Part shown: positions 1 through 7,321 of the stretch, in pieces
Layout of the letters: the number at the start of each line of letters is the position of its first letter
Numbering within the stretch: position 1 is the stretch's first letter
NCBI GenBank assembly: GCA_026710435.1
Contig: JAPOQZ010000101.1
Location: 1-37,930, forward strand
Direction: 5' to 3'
Length of the DNA stretch: 37,930 bases
From: a bacterium
GTDB lineage: Bacteria; Actinomycetota; Acidimicrobiia; Spongiisociales; Spongiisociaceae
Notes under the pieces: model-generated
What the model was told of the DNA's origin: nothing
What the model saw: only the letters and a program-made list of their open reading frames with translations
Database searches by the model: none
Program-made: the position numbers and the translations under genes

Positions 1-318
1 CTCGCCCTCATCCACGACACAACAAAAACGTGAACACGCCCTAATCAGTTTCCGGTATTCGCCCAGAATACGCCATCCATCGTCTAGGAGGGTGCTGACC
101 AATGACGATTGCTGGGGCCTGCCGTCCGCCGACCAGGGATTATGCCGGCGGTTGGCATGCCGCTGGTGGATTGCTCAGTACCCTCCTAGGACGAGAGAAG
201 CCCGGTCACGAATGTCCAGGAGAATCTTCTCCGCAGCGACTTGGCACCGTTGATCAGCCTGAGGGGTACCTCCGTCCGCTACGACGAGCACATTCGTGTC
301 GACAACTTTCCACTTCAT
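1..318 (-). pseudogene. PIN-like nuclease gene interrupted by a MITE; continues past the window edge
   Basis: ATG at 318-316 shares one base with the TGA stop of the upstream AAA ATPase gene (TGATG), so the two are translationally coupled. The first 43 codons read MKWKVVDTNVLVVADG and onward; the hydrophobic strand followed by D-T-N is the classic start of a PIN-domain nuclease, with the Asp as the first metal ligand. At 189 the frame enters a 106-bp MITE and stops at a TGA (177-175) inside it. Beyond the MITE, the frame of 83-1 resumes with DDGWRILGEYRKLI. Joining the halves through a single CTAG gives an uninterrupted frame (A-S-L-V-L-D-D-G-W-R). Inference: this was the nuclease or toxin partner of the ATPase and is now inactivated, unless the short N-terminal peptide still acts. 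The PIN assignment rests on one motif plus gene context. After residue 14 of the distal half the sequence looks less typical, so more decay is possible. Confidence 0.7.
84..189 (+). mobile_element. MITE copy A (106 bp, CTAG-flanked, IS630/Tc1-mariner type)
   Basis: Bounded by CTAG at both ends (84-87 and 186-189), with terminal inverted repeats reading inward as GGAGGGTGCTGA with minor mismatches. It is the reverse complement of the copy at 25940-26046 over its whole length, with few differences. The interior is itself an imperfect inverted repeat (GCCTGCC..CCGCCG against CGGCGG..GGCATGCC), so a transcript would fold into one long hairpin. No coding capacity. IS630 is known to insert at CTAG and duplicate the TA, which fits exactly. 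The copy sits inside the PIN-like gene, and its removal with one CTAG restores that frame, giving a precise empty-site reconstruction. Confidence 0.85.
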
Positions 319-1697
319 CAACGCTGCGAGCGCCTGACGCCAGCCTCTACGATCGCACCTGCCTCGCCCATGAGATCACCGAAGAAGTCCCTTGGCCAGT
401 TCGAAATCCGCCCGAACTCGTCCAGTCCAAGGGGCTCGATTCGGGAACGCCCCTCATCCTGAGCGCAGAAGTACAGTGCCACACTCTCCTTCGAGTGCTT
501 TTCTTCTGCGATCCTACGTTGGATACGTGTCAGCAGGTGCTCGCTATGGCTCTCGACGATCACCTGAGCACGTCTAACCCGTGTAGTTTCGAGGATGATG
601 TCGGCCAAACCGGACTGTACTGACGGATGGAGATGCAACTCCGGCTGCTCGAGAATCACCACGGAACCCTCTGGAACGGACGCCAGAAGGCCCAGAACCG
701 GAAGCACCTGGGAGACTCCGAACCCCACATCGGGCAGCAGCACCATGGCCGAGTCGGGGGTTCGCTGGATCATCACCTTGTAGAGATCGACGTCAGGGGC
801 GATCCGCTCTACATCGAAAGTCTCGACCAATTCCAGCTCCTGCAGCCACTCCCTAACCACCTGCTGGACTCTTTCCCTCTTGACCGGGTATCCATTTTTT
901 CTTAGTTTCCGGGCGATCCACTCCTTCTTCGGACGCGTCTCTGACGCGAGCAATGCCTCAATGGTCCGCTCACCGGACACACCCACTCCAGACGGCACCG
1001 AGCCCTGCCACCGGTACTCTCGGTCCGGCCTCCTCCGCAGAGGCCCGAGGTAATACACCCCATCGAACTGTTGCTGCAACGAGAGTTCGAACAGAGAGAG
1101 GAAGTCGGCATTTTGGAACCGCTTGAATGACTCATCAGGGAACCCGTAGTACTTCGAGGGAGGCGGAAACCCGGACGGCCGGCCACGATGTCGCATGAGA
1201 TAGTCGTGCTGTCCGTTGACACACACCTTGAGGTCATACCCCTTTCGAGGTCCCAGGCGCGTATACTTGATGTGAATACCCGCTCCCACGTACACGAGTT
1301 CCTGAACGTAGGGGCTATTGGTACGATCAAGCATTATCTGCGTATTGAAGGAGTAGTTTACACTGCGACCGAGTTCGATATCCGAGACGCTCTCGCGAAG
1401 TTCTTTGGAAAGTGTTTCGTCGTTCCAGGAAACGGCGAACTCCAACCGAGACTCTGGGTCATGATTGTGGAAGATGTCGGTCATGAGCCCGAGCGATATC
1501 AGCGAACGCCCATCCCCCAGATTCAAGACTTGCCGCCGATCGACCGACTCCGCCGACTGCTTAAGCAGAAGGAGCGCTTGGAGCAGGCTGGTCTTGCCGG
1601 AACTGTTCGTTCCAAAGAACGCTGTGACCGGCTCCAATCTGATGGATCCACTGGCCGGCCAGGACTTGAAGTTATTCACTCGCATCTCGGTAAACAT
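318..1697 (-). CDS. AAA family ATPase with DUF3696 domain (OLD/SMC-like)
   Basis: 459 aa. The N-terminus MFTEMRVNNFKSW leads into a Walker A loop, FFGTNSSGKTSLLQAL (about residues 28-43). The C-terminal half has an ABC/SMC-type Walker B, VVILEQPELHLHP, then a switch histidine region, VIVESHSEHLLTRI. The tail NWPRDFFGD is the hallmark of DUF3696. Such ATPases resemble the ATPase halves of OLD-type and related two-gene defence modules; that role is inference here. The next gene starts within the stop codon (TGATG) and encodes a PIN-like protein now split by a MITE, so the ATPase is probably left without its effector. All motifs look intact. A start at the internal Met (MRVNNF) is also possible. 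A TAGTAT hexamer lies on the minus strand at 1729-1724. Family assignment is firm; function is not. Confidence 0.85.
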   Translation of the reverse strand: MFTEMRVNNFKSWPASGSIRLEPVTAFFGTNSSGKTSLLQALLLLKQSAESVDRRQVLNLGDGRSLISLGLMTDIFHNHDPESRLEFAVSWNDETLSKELRESVSDIELGRSVNYSFNTQIMLDRTNSPYVQELVYVGAGIHIKYTRLGPRKGYDLKVCVNGQHDYLMRHRGRPSGFPPPSKYYGFPDESFKRFQNADFLSLFELSLQQQFDGVYYLGPLRRRPDREYRWQGSVPSGVGVSGERTIEALLASETRPKKEWIARKLRKNGYPVKRERVQQVVREWLQELELVETFDVERIAPDVDLYKVMIQRTPDSAMVLLPDVGFGVSQVLPVLGLLASVPEGSVVILEQPELHLHPSVQSGLADIILETTRVRRAQVIVESHSEHLLTRIQRRIAEEKHSKESVALYFCAQDEGRSRIEPLGLDEFGRISNWPRDFFGDLMGEAGAIVEAGVRRSQR

Positions 1698-1899
1698 CGT
1701 TGGATCATCCCCTCAACGTTCCCATACTAGGCGAGTGGTCCTGTACAGAGGCTGCCCCTCCATGATCTGGGCGCTTGTCATCGGCGATCGGAGCAAGGGG
1801 GGCTCGTCAGCACCCTTCCATCTAAGCCACAACGTCATCCGCCGCACACCAACCCCGGCAGGCGGGTCCAATGGTGAGGGTTGAACCGGCGGACTTCCG

Positions 1900-1905
1900 T
1901 ACAAT
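1900..1905 (+). promoter_or_regulatory. -10 box of a leaderless rhomboid transcript
   Basis: TACAAT lies exactly 7 nt before ATG 1913. The same spacing recurs before several other genes in this window, so transcription very probably starts on the ATG itself. It decides the start against the upstream ATG at 1871 and the downstream ATG at 1928. No convincing -35 is visible. Confidence 0.55.
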
Positions 1906-1912
1906 GGTCGGG

Positions 1913-2737
1913 ATGGAAGGTAGAAGGATGGAGCCCGGCGGAGCCGTTCGATGCTACAGGCATCCGGACCGGCCCACGGTTCTGCGCTGCTCGAAGTGCG
2001 ACCGGCCCATCTGTGGCTTCTGCTCGCGCGAAGCCCCGGTAGGTCAACGATGCCCGGACTGCATGCGAGGCTCGGGGGTCACACGGGTGGTTGCCGCTCG
2101 GCGTTTCTCCGGGGGACTCACTCCCGCCGTTCTCGCGATCATCGCGGTGTCCGTCATCGCCTACCTACTCCAGCGCTTGATCCCGCAGATCACCTTCGAG
2201 TTCGCCCACATAACGCAGTTCGTGCAGCAGGGAGAGTGGTGGAGGCCTGTGACGGCCGCCTTCCTCCACTCGAGAGGTTCAGTGCTGCACATACTCTTCA
2301 ACATGTACGCCCTGTACCTGTTCGGTCCGCGCCTCGAACGGCAGGTGGGGACCGTCGCGTTCGTCGGTCTGTACCTGGCTTCCGCCCTCGGCGGAGGGGT
2401 GGCGTTCCAGTTCCTTTCGGAAGGAGGCGCCGTCGGCGCGTCGGGGGCCATCTTCGGCCTGTTCGGAGCGGTTCTGGTAGGGACCTACCCCCTCCGACGC
2501 ACTCCTCAGGGCGCCAACCAGTTCCGGAGGCTCCTGCTGCTGCTGGGCATCAACCTGGCGCTGCCCCTCCTCGTTCCCGGAATCGCGTGGGAAGCGCACG
2601 TCGGTGGACTGGTCATGGGCATGATCGTCGTCTCGCTGTGGCAGCATATCCCGCCCGGGCCTAGGGCCCCGTTGTCGCGGCGGCTGGTGGTCTACGGCTT
2701 GGCTGCGGTAGCCCTTCTCCTGATCGTGGCGGCCTAG
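1913..2737 (+). CDS. Rhomboid family intramembrane serine protease with N-terminal zinc-binding segment
   Basis: 274 aa from ATG 1913, chosen because a TACAAT box stands 7 nt upstream. Residues about 13-55 hold a B-box-like Cys/His cluster (CYRHP, CSKCDRPICGFC, CPDC) that could bind two zinc ions in the cytoplasm. About six membrane segments follow. The rhomboid signature includes GEWWRPVTAAFLH, an HILFNMYALY segment, the catalytic Ser177 in GASGAIFG and the catalytic His229 in AHVGG, so the dyad is intact and an active intramembrane protease is expected. Zinc-ribbon plus rhomboid fusions are common in actinobacteria. The substrate is unknown. The last sense codon is followed by TAG lying inside the CTAG border of a MITE end, so the element supplies the stop codon and the original C-terminus may have differed slightly. 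Confidence 0.9.
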   Translation: MEGRRMEPGGAVRCYRHPDRPTVLRCSKCDRPICGFCSREAPVGQRCPDCMRGSGVTRVVAARRFSGGLTPAVLAIIAVSVIAYLLQRLIPQITFEFAHITQFVQQGEWWRPVTAAFLHSRGSVLHILFNMYALYLFGPRLERQVGTVAFVGLYLASALGGGVAFQFLSEGGAVGASGAIFGLFGAVLVGTYPLRRTPQGANQFRRLLLLLGINLALPLLVPGIAWEAHVGGLVMGMIVVSLWQHIPPGPRAPLSRRLVVYGLAAVALLLIVAA

Positions 2738-2780
2738 GAGGGTGCTGAGCAATCCACCAGCGGCCTGCCACCCGCCGGAT
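2734..2780 (-). mobile_element. MITE end, partial copy D
   Basis: 47 bp nearly identical to the left half of the copy at 25940-26046: CTAG border, GAGGGTGCTGAGCAATCC, then CAGCGGCCTGCC to CCGCCGG. The second half is missing; no matching right end is found near the expected position of about 2840. The border CTAG overlaps the stop codon of the rhomboid gene. It is probably an old, partly deleted insertion. Confidence 0.75.
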
Positions 2781-2958
2781 GAAGGTCCCGCCTGGACGAG
2801 ACGGGACTGTCGAAACAGCCGTAATCCCTGGTCAGGTCAGGGCTCATATCCCACACCGTGTGTGCCAAGTACAAACCCCCCGCTCAAAACTCGGGCCTAA
2901 CGGCCGGGGTCGACCCTATCGGCCCCGGGCCGGAGTCCCTGTGCAACAATAGGGGGTT

Positions 2959-5070
2959 GTGGTACGAAGGAACAGGCCGCTGCTAGCCGAGATTCTCCCT
3001 CCGGAGGAACGAGCCATCGAAGCCGTGGTCGCCCGCTACCAGCGGGTGGCGGGCGCGGTAACCAGGGTGGCCCGGACTCTGACCGGTCGTGATGATCTAC
3101 GGGTGGTTCTCGGATCTTCGAGCCGGGCGTCGGAGCAGGAGGTGGTGATCGACCCCGGCCTCTTCCAATCTGCCTACGGACGGAGGGCGCCCGTGACACC
3201 AGAGGAAACAGCGCTGGCGTCCGCCCTCCATGAGGTGGTTCATCTGGTGTCGGCTGACTTTGACGAGCGACGGACCATCCCGAGCGAGTGGGTGGCCGGT
3301 GCGGTCGAACCTCCCGCCGACGGAGAGATCACACTGCTCGAGGCGCTGGAGCAGACGGGAGGTCCCCCTGCCGAGGCTCTCTTCTTCGCTATCGAGGACG
3401 CCCGGCAGGAAGCACAGGGGATGGCCTCCTATCCGGGTGCCCGCTCCGTGCTGACAGATCTTTACCGAGCGTCTCTCCCGGGAGCCTTCAGCCGTCACGG
3501 ACCCCTCGCCCGGTTCGCCATAGCCTGTTTCATGACGGTGGGCGGCTACCTTCCCGCCCCGTCGCTGGAGAGGCGGCTCGATCAGCGTTCTGGCGGAGCG
3601 TGGCGGGATGCCCTCGGGCTATTGGAGAAGGCGGAGTCCGCAGAGGACCCTTGGGAGGTCGCCGGCTTGGCGATCCAGTTGCTGGCCGTAGCCCGCATGC
3701 ACGGCCTGGTTACGGAAGGTTCGGAAGAATCGGCGACTAGCGACCGGCAGCAAGCGGAGAAGGAAGCCATGATCGACGGACTGGACCGTGTGCGCCTCTT
3801 CTCCCCCATCGTCGAGGACGCCGAGCGCTACAACGAGACCCGCTCGAACACGCAGCAGGCCGTCGCCCCGAGCGGGATGCCCGCGGCGCTGGATAGGGCA
3901 TCGGGTGACGGGACGGATCAGCTTCTCATGGTCAGCCAAGCGCCCGTCGTCTACCTGCCCACCGGCCAGAGCGGCAAGCTGGCTGTGGGCAGGGTGCCCG
4001 AGCCATTCCGCCGGTTCGCCCCGCGGGGCCGGGTGGCGCTGCTCGAATCGGCCCGTGAATGGAACGTGGACCAGCGTCAGGTGGGAGGTGAGTTGTATCC
4101 GTTGTTCGTTGCCAACCAGAGAAGGGGCCTCCGGTCGGGCTTCGATGCAGGAGACCTGTCCCCCCACGCTGCCCTGCTGCTCGGAGGTGGTCTGTACCAG
4201 CGGATGTTCGAGCGACGCTCGATCTCGACTCGCCGTTCCTACGCGGTGAGCGTACTCGTAGACGGATCCGCCTCGATGCTCCAGCCTCGCCGCTTGGCCG
4301 CACCCCGTGACCGGCGGCCCTGGGGTCTGGCAGCGGCCATGCTCGGAGCCTGGACCCTGGCCGCCATGTGCAGCGAGCTGCAGGTGGATTTCGAGGTGGC
4401 GCTCTTCAATCGGGCGTTCGCCGCGAGGGTGGACGACACCGAGTGGACGTACTCACGCCGGCGAACGGCGGCGATCAGCGAGTTGCGGCGCACCCATGGA
4501 TCGGCCGCTGACCGGCTTACTTCCACCGTGAACCATTACCTGCTGTCGAGCTTCCAGGAGCCGTGGAGAAGGTCGGACGATGTGCTGGCGGGACTCTTCT
4601 GGACCGCCTCCAAGATCGGCGAGGCCGGCATGGAGGCCCGCCGTGCACCGAAGGAGGCCCCTCCGGTATCCCTGTTCGAGAAGGCCGCCAACGTTGACGA
4701 GTTCAACGTTACGTACGCGGCCGAACGTCTGGCCAACCATGGGGCGCAGGTGCGGATCATGGTGGTGCTGGCAGATGGCATGACCAGGGGGTCGGTCGAA
4801 GCTCTTGCCCGATCAGTCGAGGAGGTCGACGGCCGGGGCACCACGGTGCTCGGGATTGGAGTCGGCGACGATACCGTCGTGTCGGCCTACCGGCACCACC
4901 AGGTGATATCGCGGCCCGACGAACTCGCCAACTCGATGGTGGTGGGGGTGGGCATGGCATTGCGTCGCGGGCTGGCCATGTACGGGGACGACACCTGGTG
5001 GATCCGAGCCGGCCGCCAGAGCCTGCGAACGAACAATACGATCACGACCCGGGAGCGCCGGAGTGCCTGA
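2959..5070 (+). CDS. VWA domain protein with N-terminal HExxH metallopeptidase-like domain
   Basis: 703 aa from GTG 2959. The N-terminal part contains ALHEVVHLVSAD (H91-E92-x-x-H95), a zincin-type motif, as in DUF2201-like proteins that pair a putative metallopeptidase domain with a C-terminal VWA domain. The VWA domain begins near residue 428 with YAVSVLVDGSASM; the MIDAS motif is D435-G-S-A-S439. The later strand IMVVLADGMTRGS and GTTVLGIGVGDD complete the fold. The downstream MoxR-like AAA gene overlaps by 8 bp, the standard MoxR/VWA chaperone arrangement, in which the VWA protein presents a client to the AAA ring. The client is unknown. AACAAT lies 8 nt before the GTG, so the transcript may be leaderless; a G-rich run that could pass for a ribosome site lies in between. 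Whether the HExxH is catalytic cannot be judged from sequence alone. Confidence 0.8.
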   Translation: MVRRNRPLLAEILPPEERAIEAVVARYQRVAGAVTRVARTLTGRDDLRVVLGSSSRASEQEVVIDPGLFQSAYGRRAPVTPEETALASALHEVVHLVSADFDERRTIPSEWVAGAVEPPADGEITLLEALEQTGGPPAEALFFAIEDARQEAQGMASYPGARSVLTDLYRASLPGAFSRHGPLARFAIACFMTVGGYLPAPSLERRLDQRSGGAWRDALGLLEKAESAEDPWEVAGLAIQLLAVARMHGLVTEGSEESATSDRQQAEKEAMIDGLDRVRLFSPIVEDAERYNETRSNTQQAVAPSGMPAALDRASGDGTDQLLMVSQAPVVYLPTGQSGKLAVGRVPEPFRRFAPRGRVALLESAREWNVDQRQVGGELYPLFVANQRRGLRSGFDAGDLSPHAALLLGGGLYQRMFERRSISTRRSYAVSVLVDGSASMLQPRRLAAPRDRRPWGLAAAMLGAWTLAAMCSELQVDFEVALFNRAFAARVDDTEWTYSRRRTAAISELRRTHGSAADRLTSTVNHYLLSSFQEPWRRSDDVLAGLFWTASKIGEAGMEARRAPKEAPPVSLFEKAANVDEFNVTYAAERLANHGAQVRIMVVLADGMTRGSVEALARSVEEVDGRGTTVLGIGVGDDTVVSAYRHHQVISRPDELANSMVVGVGMALRRGLAMYGDDTWWIRAGRQSLRTNNTITTRERRSA

Positions 5071-6070
5071 AAGACCGAGACCCGTCACCTTCACGGACCC
5101 CAACGGGGAAGGTGACCCCATCACCCTCAACACGTTCGTCTTCCCGATGGACGGACTGAAGGATTACCACCAGCGGATCGCCAAGATCCCGGAGCCCGAC
5201 CCCCATTACGTGGACGTCGGCATGTTGTACCGCTTCGCCCAGGTGGAGAGGATCCGCAGGGAGAAACCACCGGGGACCGTCCCACTCCACTTGGCGGTCC
5301 GCGGGCACATGGGAACCGGGAAGGATCACGACATCGAGCAGTTCGCCGCCCTTCTGCGACTCCCCTACTACCGGGTTCCGCTGACCGGCGAGGTACGGGA
5401 CATCACCCTGATCGGGTCGGTGAAGCTCTACGGCGACGGGATGGGCGGTACCGAGAGTCGGTGGGAGGACGGGGACATAACGCGGGCGCTGCGGGGTCCG
5501 GCGTTGCTCAACCTGTCGGAACTCAACGCCGCCGGAGCTGAGACTCTGTTCGCTCTCCACGGGCTGCTCGACCGTTATTCGGCTCTCGATCTCCCGACAG
5601 GCGAGTCCGTTGCGCTGAGGGAAGATGTGAGGCTGTTCGGCACAATGAACCCCACCGACCTGAGAGATTATGCGGGTACGCAAACTTTGAACAAGGCCTT
5701 CGCCGACCGTTGGGTGATCTGGGAGAAGGAGTTCCCCGACACGACCGAGATCGAGGCGATGCTGGAACGTCGCTACCCGTCGATGGCGGAACCTTACGTG
5801 AAGCACATCAGCCGCCTTGCGACCGAGATCAATACCTCCTTCCTCTCCACCGACCCCGGTAGCCGCGTCGAGACGCCGATCAGCCTCCGCAGTGTCCTGG
5901 ACCGGCTCCCGGCCGGCCTGATGATGTTCGCCGACCGGGGAGATCCTCTCCGGTGCGCCTGGCAGACGATGGTGCTCCCCCACATCGACTCGTATGACGT
6001 GGACCACTACGAAACGGTCTGGGCGGCGTGCGTTCGCAAGGGACCGGCCAGACCGCCCTTCGGACCTTGA
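5063..6070 (+). CDS. MoxR-like AAA family protein with degenerate Walker A and Walker B
   Basis: 335 aa from GTG 5063, overlapping the VWA gene by 8 bp with a GGGAG ribosome site. Residues 81-88 read GHMGTGKD: the P-loop Lys is present but the Ser/Thr that coordinates Mg is Asp88. The Walker B region (about 146-155) reads PALLNLSELN, with Ser where MoxR proteins have the Mg-binding Asp, although the catalytic Glu153 remains. Sensor-1 Asn (LFGTMNP) and an Arg in NKAFADRW look normal. The overall layout, including the GPALLNLSELN helix and a C-terminal lid, matches MoxR/CbbQ/GvpN-type AAA proteins. It probably works with the VWA protein as a remodelling complex. The unusual nucleotide site suggests slow or absent hydrolysis, or a subfamily with another way of holding Mg. 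Confidence 0.82.
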   Translation: MPERPRPVTFTDPNGEGDPITLNTFVFPMDGLKDYHQRIAKIPEPDPHYVDVGMLYRFAQVERIRREKPPGTVPLHLAVRGHMGTGKDHDIEQFAALLRLPYYRVPLTGEVRDITLIGSVKLYGDGMGGTESRWEDGDITRALRGPALLNLSELNAAGAETLFALHGLLDRYSALDLPTGESVALREDVRLFGTMNPTDLRDYAGTQTLNKAFADRWVIWEKEFPDTTEIEAMLERRYPSMAEPYVKHISRLATEINTSFLSTDPGSRVETPISLRSVLDRLPAGLMMFADRGDPLRCAWQTMVLPHIDSYDVDHYETVWAACVRKGPARPPFGP

Positions 6071-6978
6071 GCGCAGGCCGCACCGCGCGCCGGGTGGCCG
6101 CAGTGGACATCGGCACCAACTCCACCAGGCTGCTGATCGCAGATGTCACCACAGACGGGCTCGTGGATGTCGAGCGGGTAGAGAACGTGACCGGGCTCGG
6201 CCGGGGCGTGGACAGTTCGGGGCGTTTGTCACCGGCCGCGATCGAGCGCACCACCCGGATCTTGGGCTGTTACGGCAGGCGCATCCGGGAAGCGGGCGCG
6301 AAAGCCGCCCGAGGCGTGGCGACCTCGGCGGCGCGCGACGCCACCAACCGGGACGAGTTCGTCGAGGATGCCCGGCGCGCGTTGGGATTCCGGCCCGACA
6401 TTATCGATGGCGAGGAGGAAGCGCGCCTGGTGTTTGCGGGCGCCACCGGTGGCATGCCCGATCCCGGAGCAACGGTGGTGGTCGACATCGGCGGGGGAAG
6501 CACCGAGGTCGTCACAGACGCCGGAGGGGTATCGACAGACATCGGCTCAATACGGCTCACCGAGCGGTGCCTACCCGACCACCCGGCATCCGGACGGGAC
6601 CTTGGTGCGGCGCGCCGGGAGGCTACCCGGGTGATGGGCGCCGCGGATCTGCCACGGCGGTCGGTGGCGATGGGAGCTGCAGGCACCTGGACGAGCCTGG
6701 CGGCCATGCAACTTGGGCTCGACACCTACGATTCCCATGAGGTTGAGGGGACCACCCTCGAGTTGGAGGAGCTGATGCAGTTGGTCGCATGGCTTGGTTC
6801 ACTCAGCCTGGAGGAGAAGCAAGCCATTCCCTCCCTCGACCCGGAGAGGGCACCGATCATCCTCGGGGGGGCGGTCGTCGCAGAGACATCACTCCGGTTA
6901 CTCGGCCTGAGACGGATCACCGTGACATGCCACGACATCCTCGACGGGGTGTGTTTGTCAATGGTCAGTGGTCGCTGA
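6067..6978 (+). CDS. Ppx/GppA family exopolyphosphatase/pppGpp phosphohydrolase-like protein
   Basis: About 303 aa from TTG 6067, which overlaps the preceding stop as TTGA. A GTG at 6028 would add 13 residues, and GTG 6094 would shorten it. The ASKHA-fold phosphate-1 motif AAVDIGTNSTRLLIADV is followed by TGLGRGV, VATSAARDA and the conserved acidic segment IDGEEEARLVFAG; the phosphate-2 loop is VVVDIGGGSTEVV. This is the short, single-domain actinobacterial form (about 310 aa), lacking the C-terminal HD domain of E. coli Ppx. Members remove terminal phosphate from polyphosphate or hydrolyse pppGpp; which one cannot be told here. It is third in an apparent operon with the VWA and MoxR-like genes. 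Confidence 0.85.
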   Translation: MSAGRTARRVAAVDIGTNSTRLLIADVTTDGLVDVERVENVTGLGRGVDSSGRLSPAAIERTTRILGCYGRRIREAGAKAARGVATSAARDATNRDEFVEDARRALGFRPDIIDGEEEARLVFAGATGGMPDPGATVVVDIGGGSTEVVTDAGGVSTDIGSIRLTERCLPDHPASGRDLGAARREATRVMGAADLPRRSVAMGAAGTWTSLAAMQLGLDTYDSHEVEGTTLELEELMQLVAWLGSLSLEEKQAIPSLDPERAPIILGGAVVAETSLRLLGLRRITVTCHDILDGVCLSMVSGR

Positions 6979-7093
6979 TCGGTGGCATGGCCCGTTGCAT
7001 CTCTTCAGCCCGATCATTCTCCGCCACTCCCCGGTCTGAGATCGCTGCAAGTGCCGAATCCTGTCCGGTGAGGCGCAGCTTCCGTAGTCGCCA

Positions 7094-7321
7094 TCAGTAG
7101 TCGAGGGTCGTGTCTCGCCTGATGGTCTGCCAGCGACGACAGCCTCCGGCATGGAACCAGCGCTCCACCTTGACGCCTTCGGTGTTCCCGATCATGAAAC
7201 CTCGGTCCACATCACGCTCGTCGGCATCGGTCAGCTTCTCGGGAGGGTCGGGCACGTCGCCATAGACCCACTCTGCGACCGGGCGTTCGCCGCAATGCGG
7301 GCAAGCGAGACGCAGAACCAT
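7094..7321 (-). CDS. soxD: Sarcosine oxidase delta subunit family protein
   Basis: 75 aa. The ATG at 7321 shares its A with the soxB-type stop (TGATG), so it is the last cistron of the operon. The sequence starts MVLRLACPHCGERPVAEW; the CxxC pair plus the later His and Cys in FHAGGCRRW are the zinc ligands of the delta subunit. EVxVERWFHAxGCRRW-like endings are diagnostic for the family. Delta subunits are usually about 90-110 aa, so this one is short, mainly between the zinc knuckle and the C-terminal motif. Role: a structural zinc subunit of the heterotetrameric (alpha-beta-gamma-delta) enzyme. The homologous N-methylglutamate dehydrogenase subunit is an alternative. Confidence 0.85.
   Translation of the reverse strand: MVLRLACPHCGERPVAEWVYGDVPDPPEKLTDADERDVDRGFMIGNTEGVKVERWFHAGGCRRWQTIRRDTTLDY

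Noticed and set aside
102..623. A 173-codon open frame on the + strand crossing the MITE and the PIN-like and ATPase genes
   Set aside because: It is antisense to two recognisable genes and begins inside the MITE; no family resemblance.
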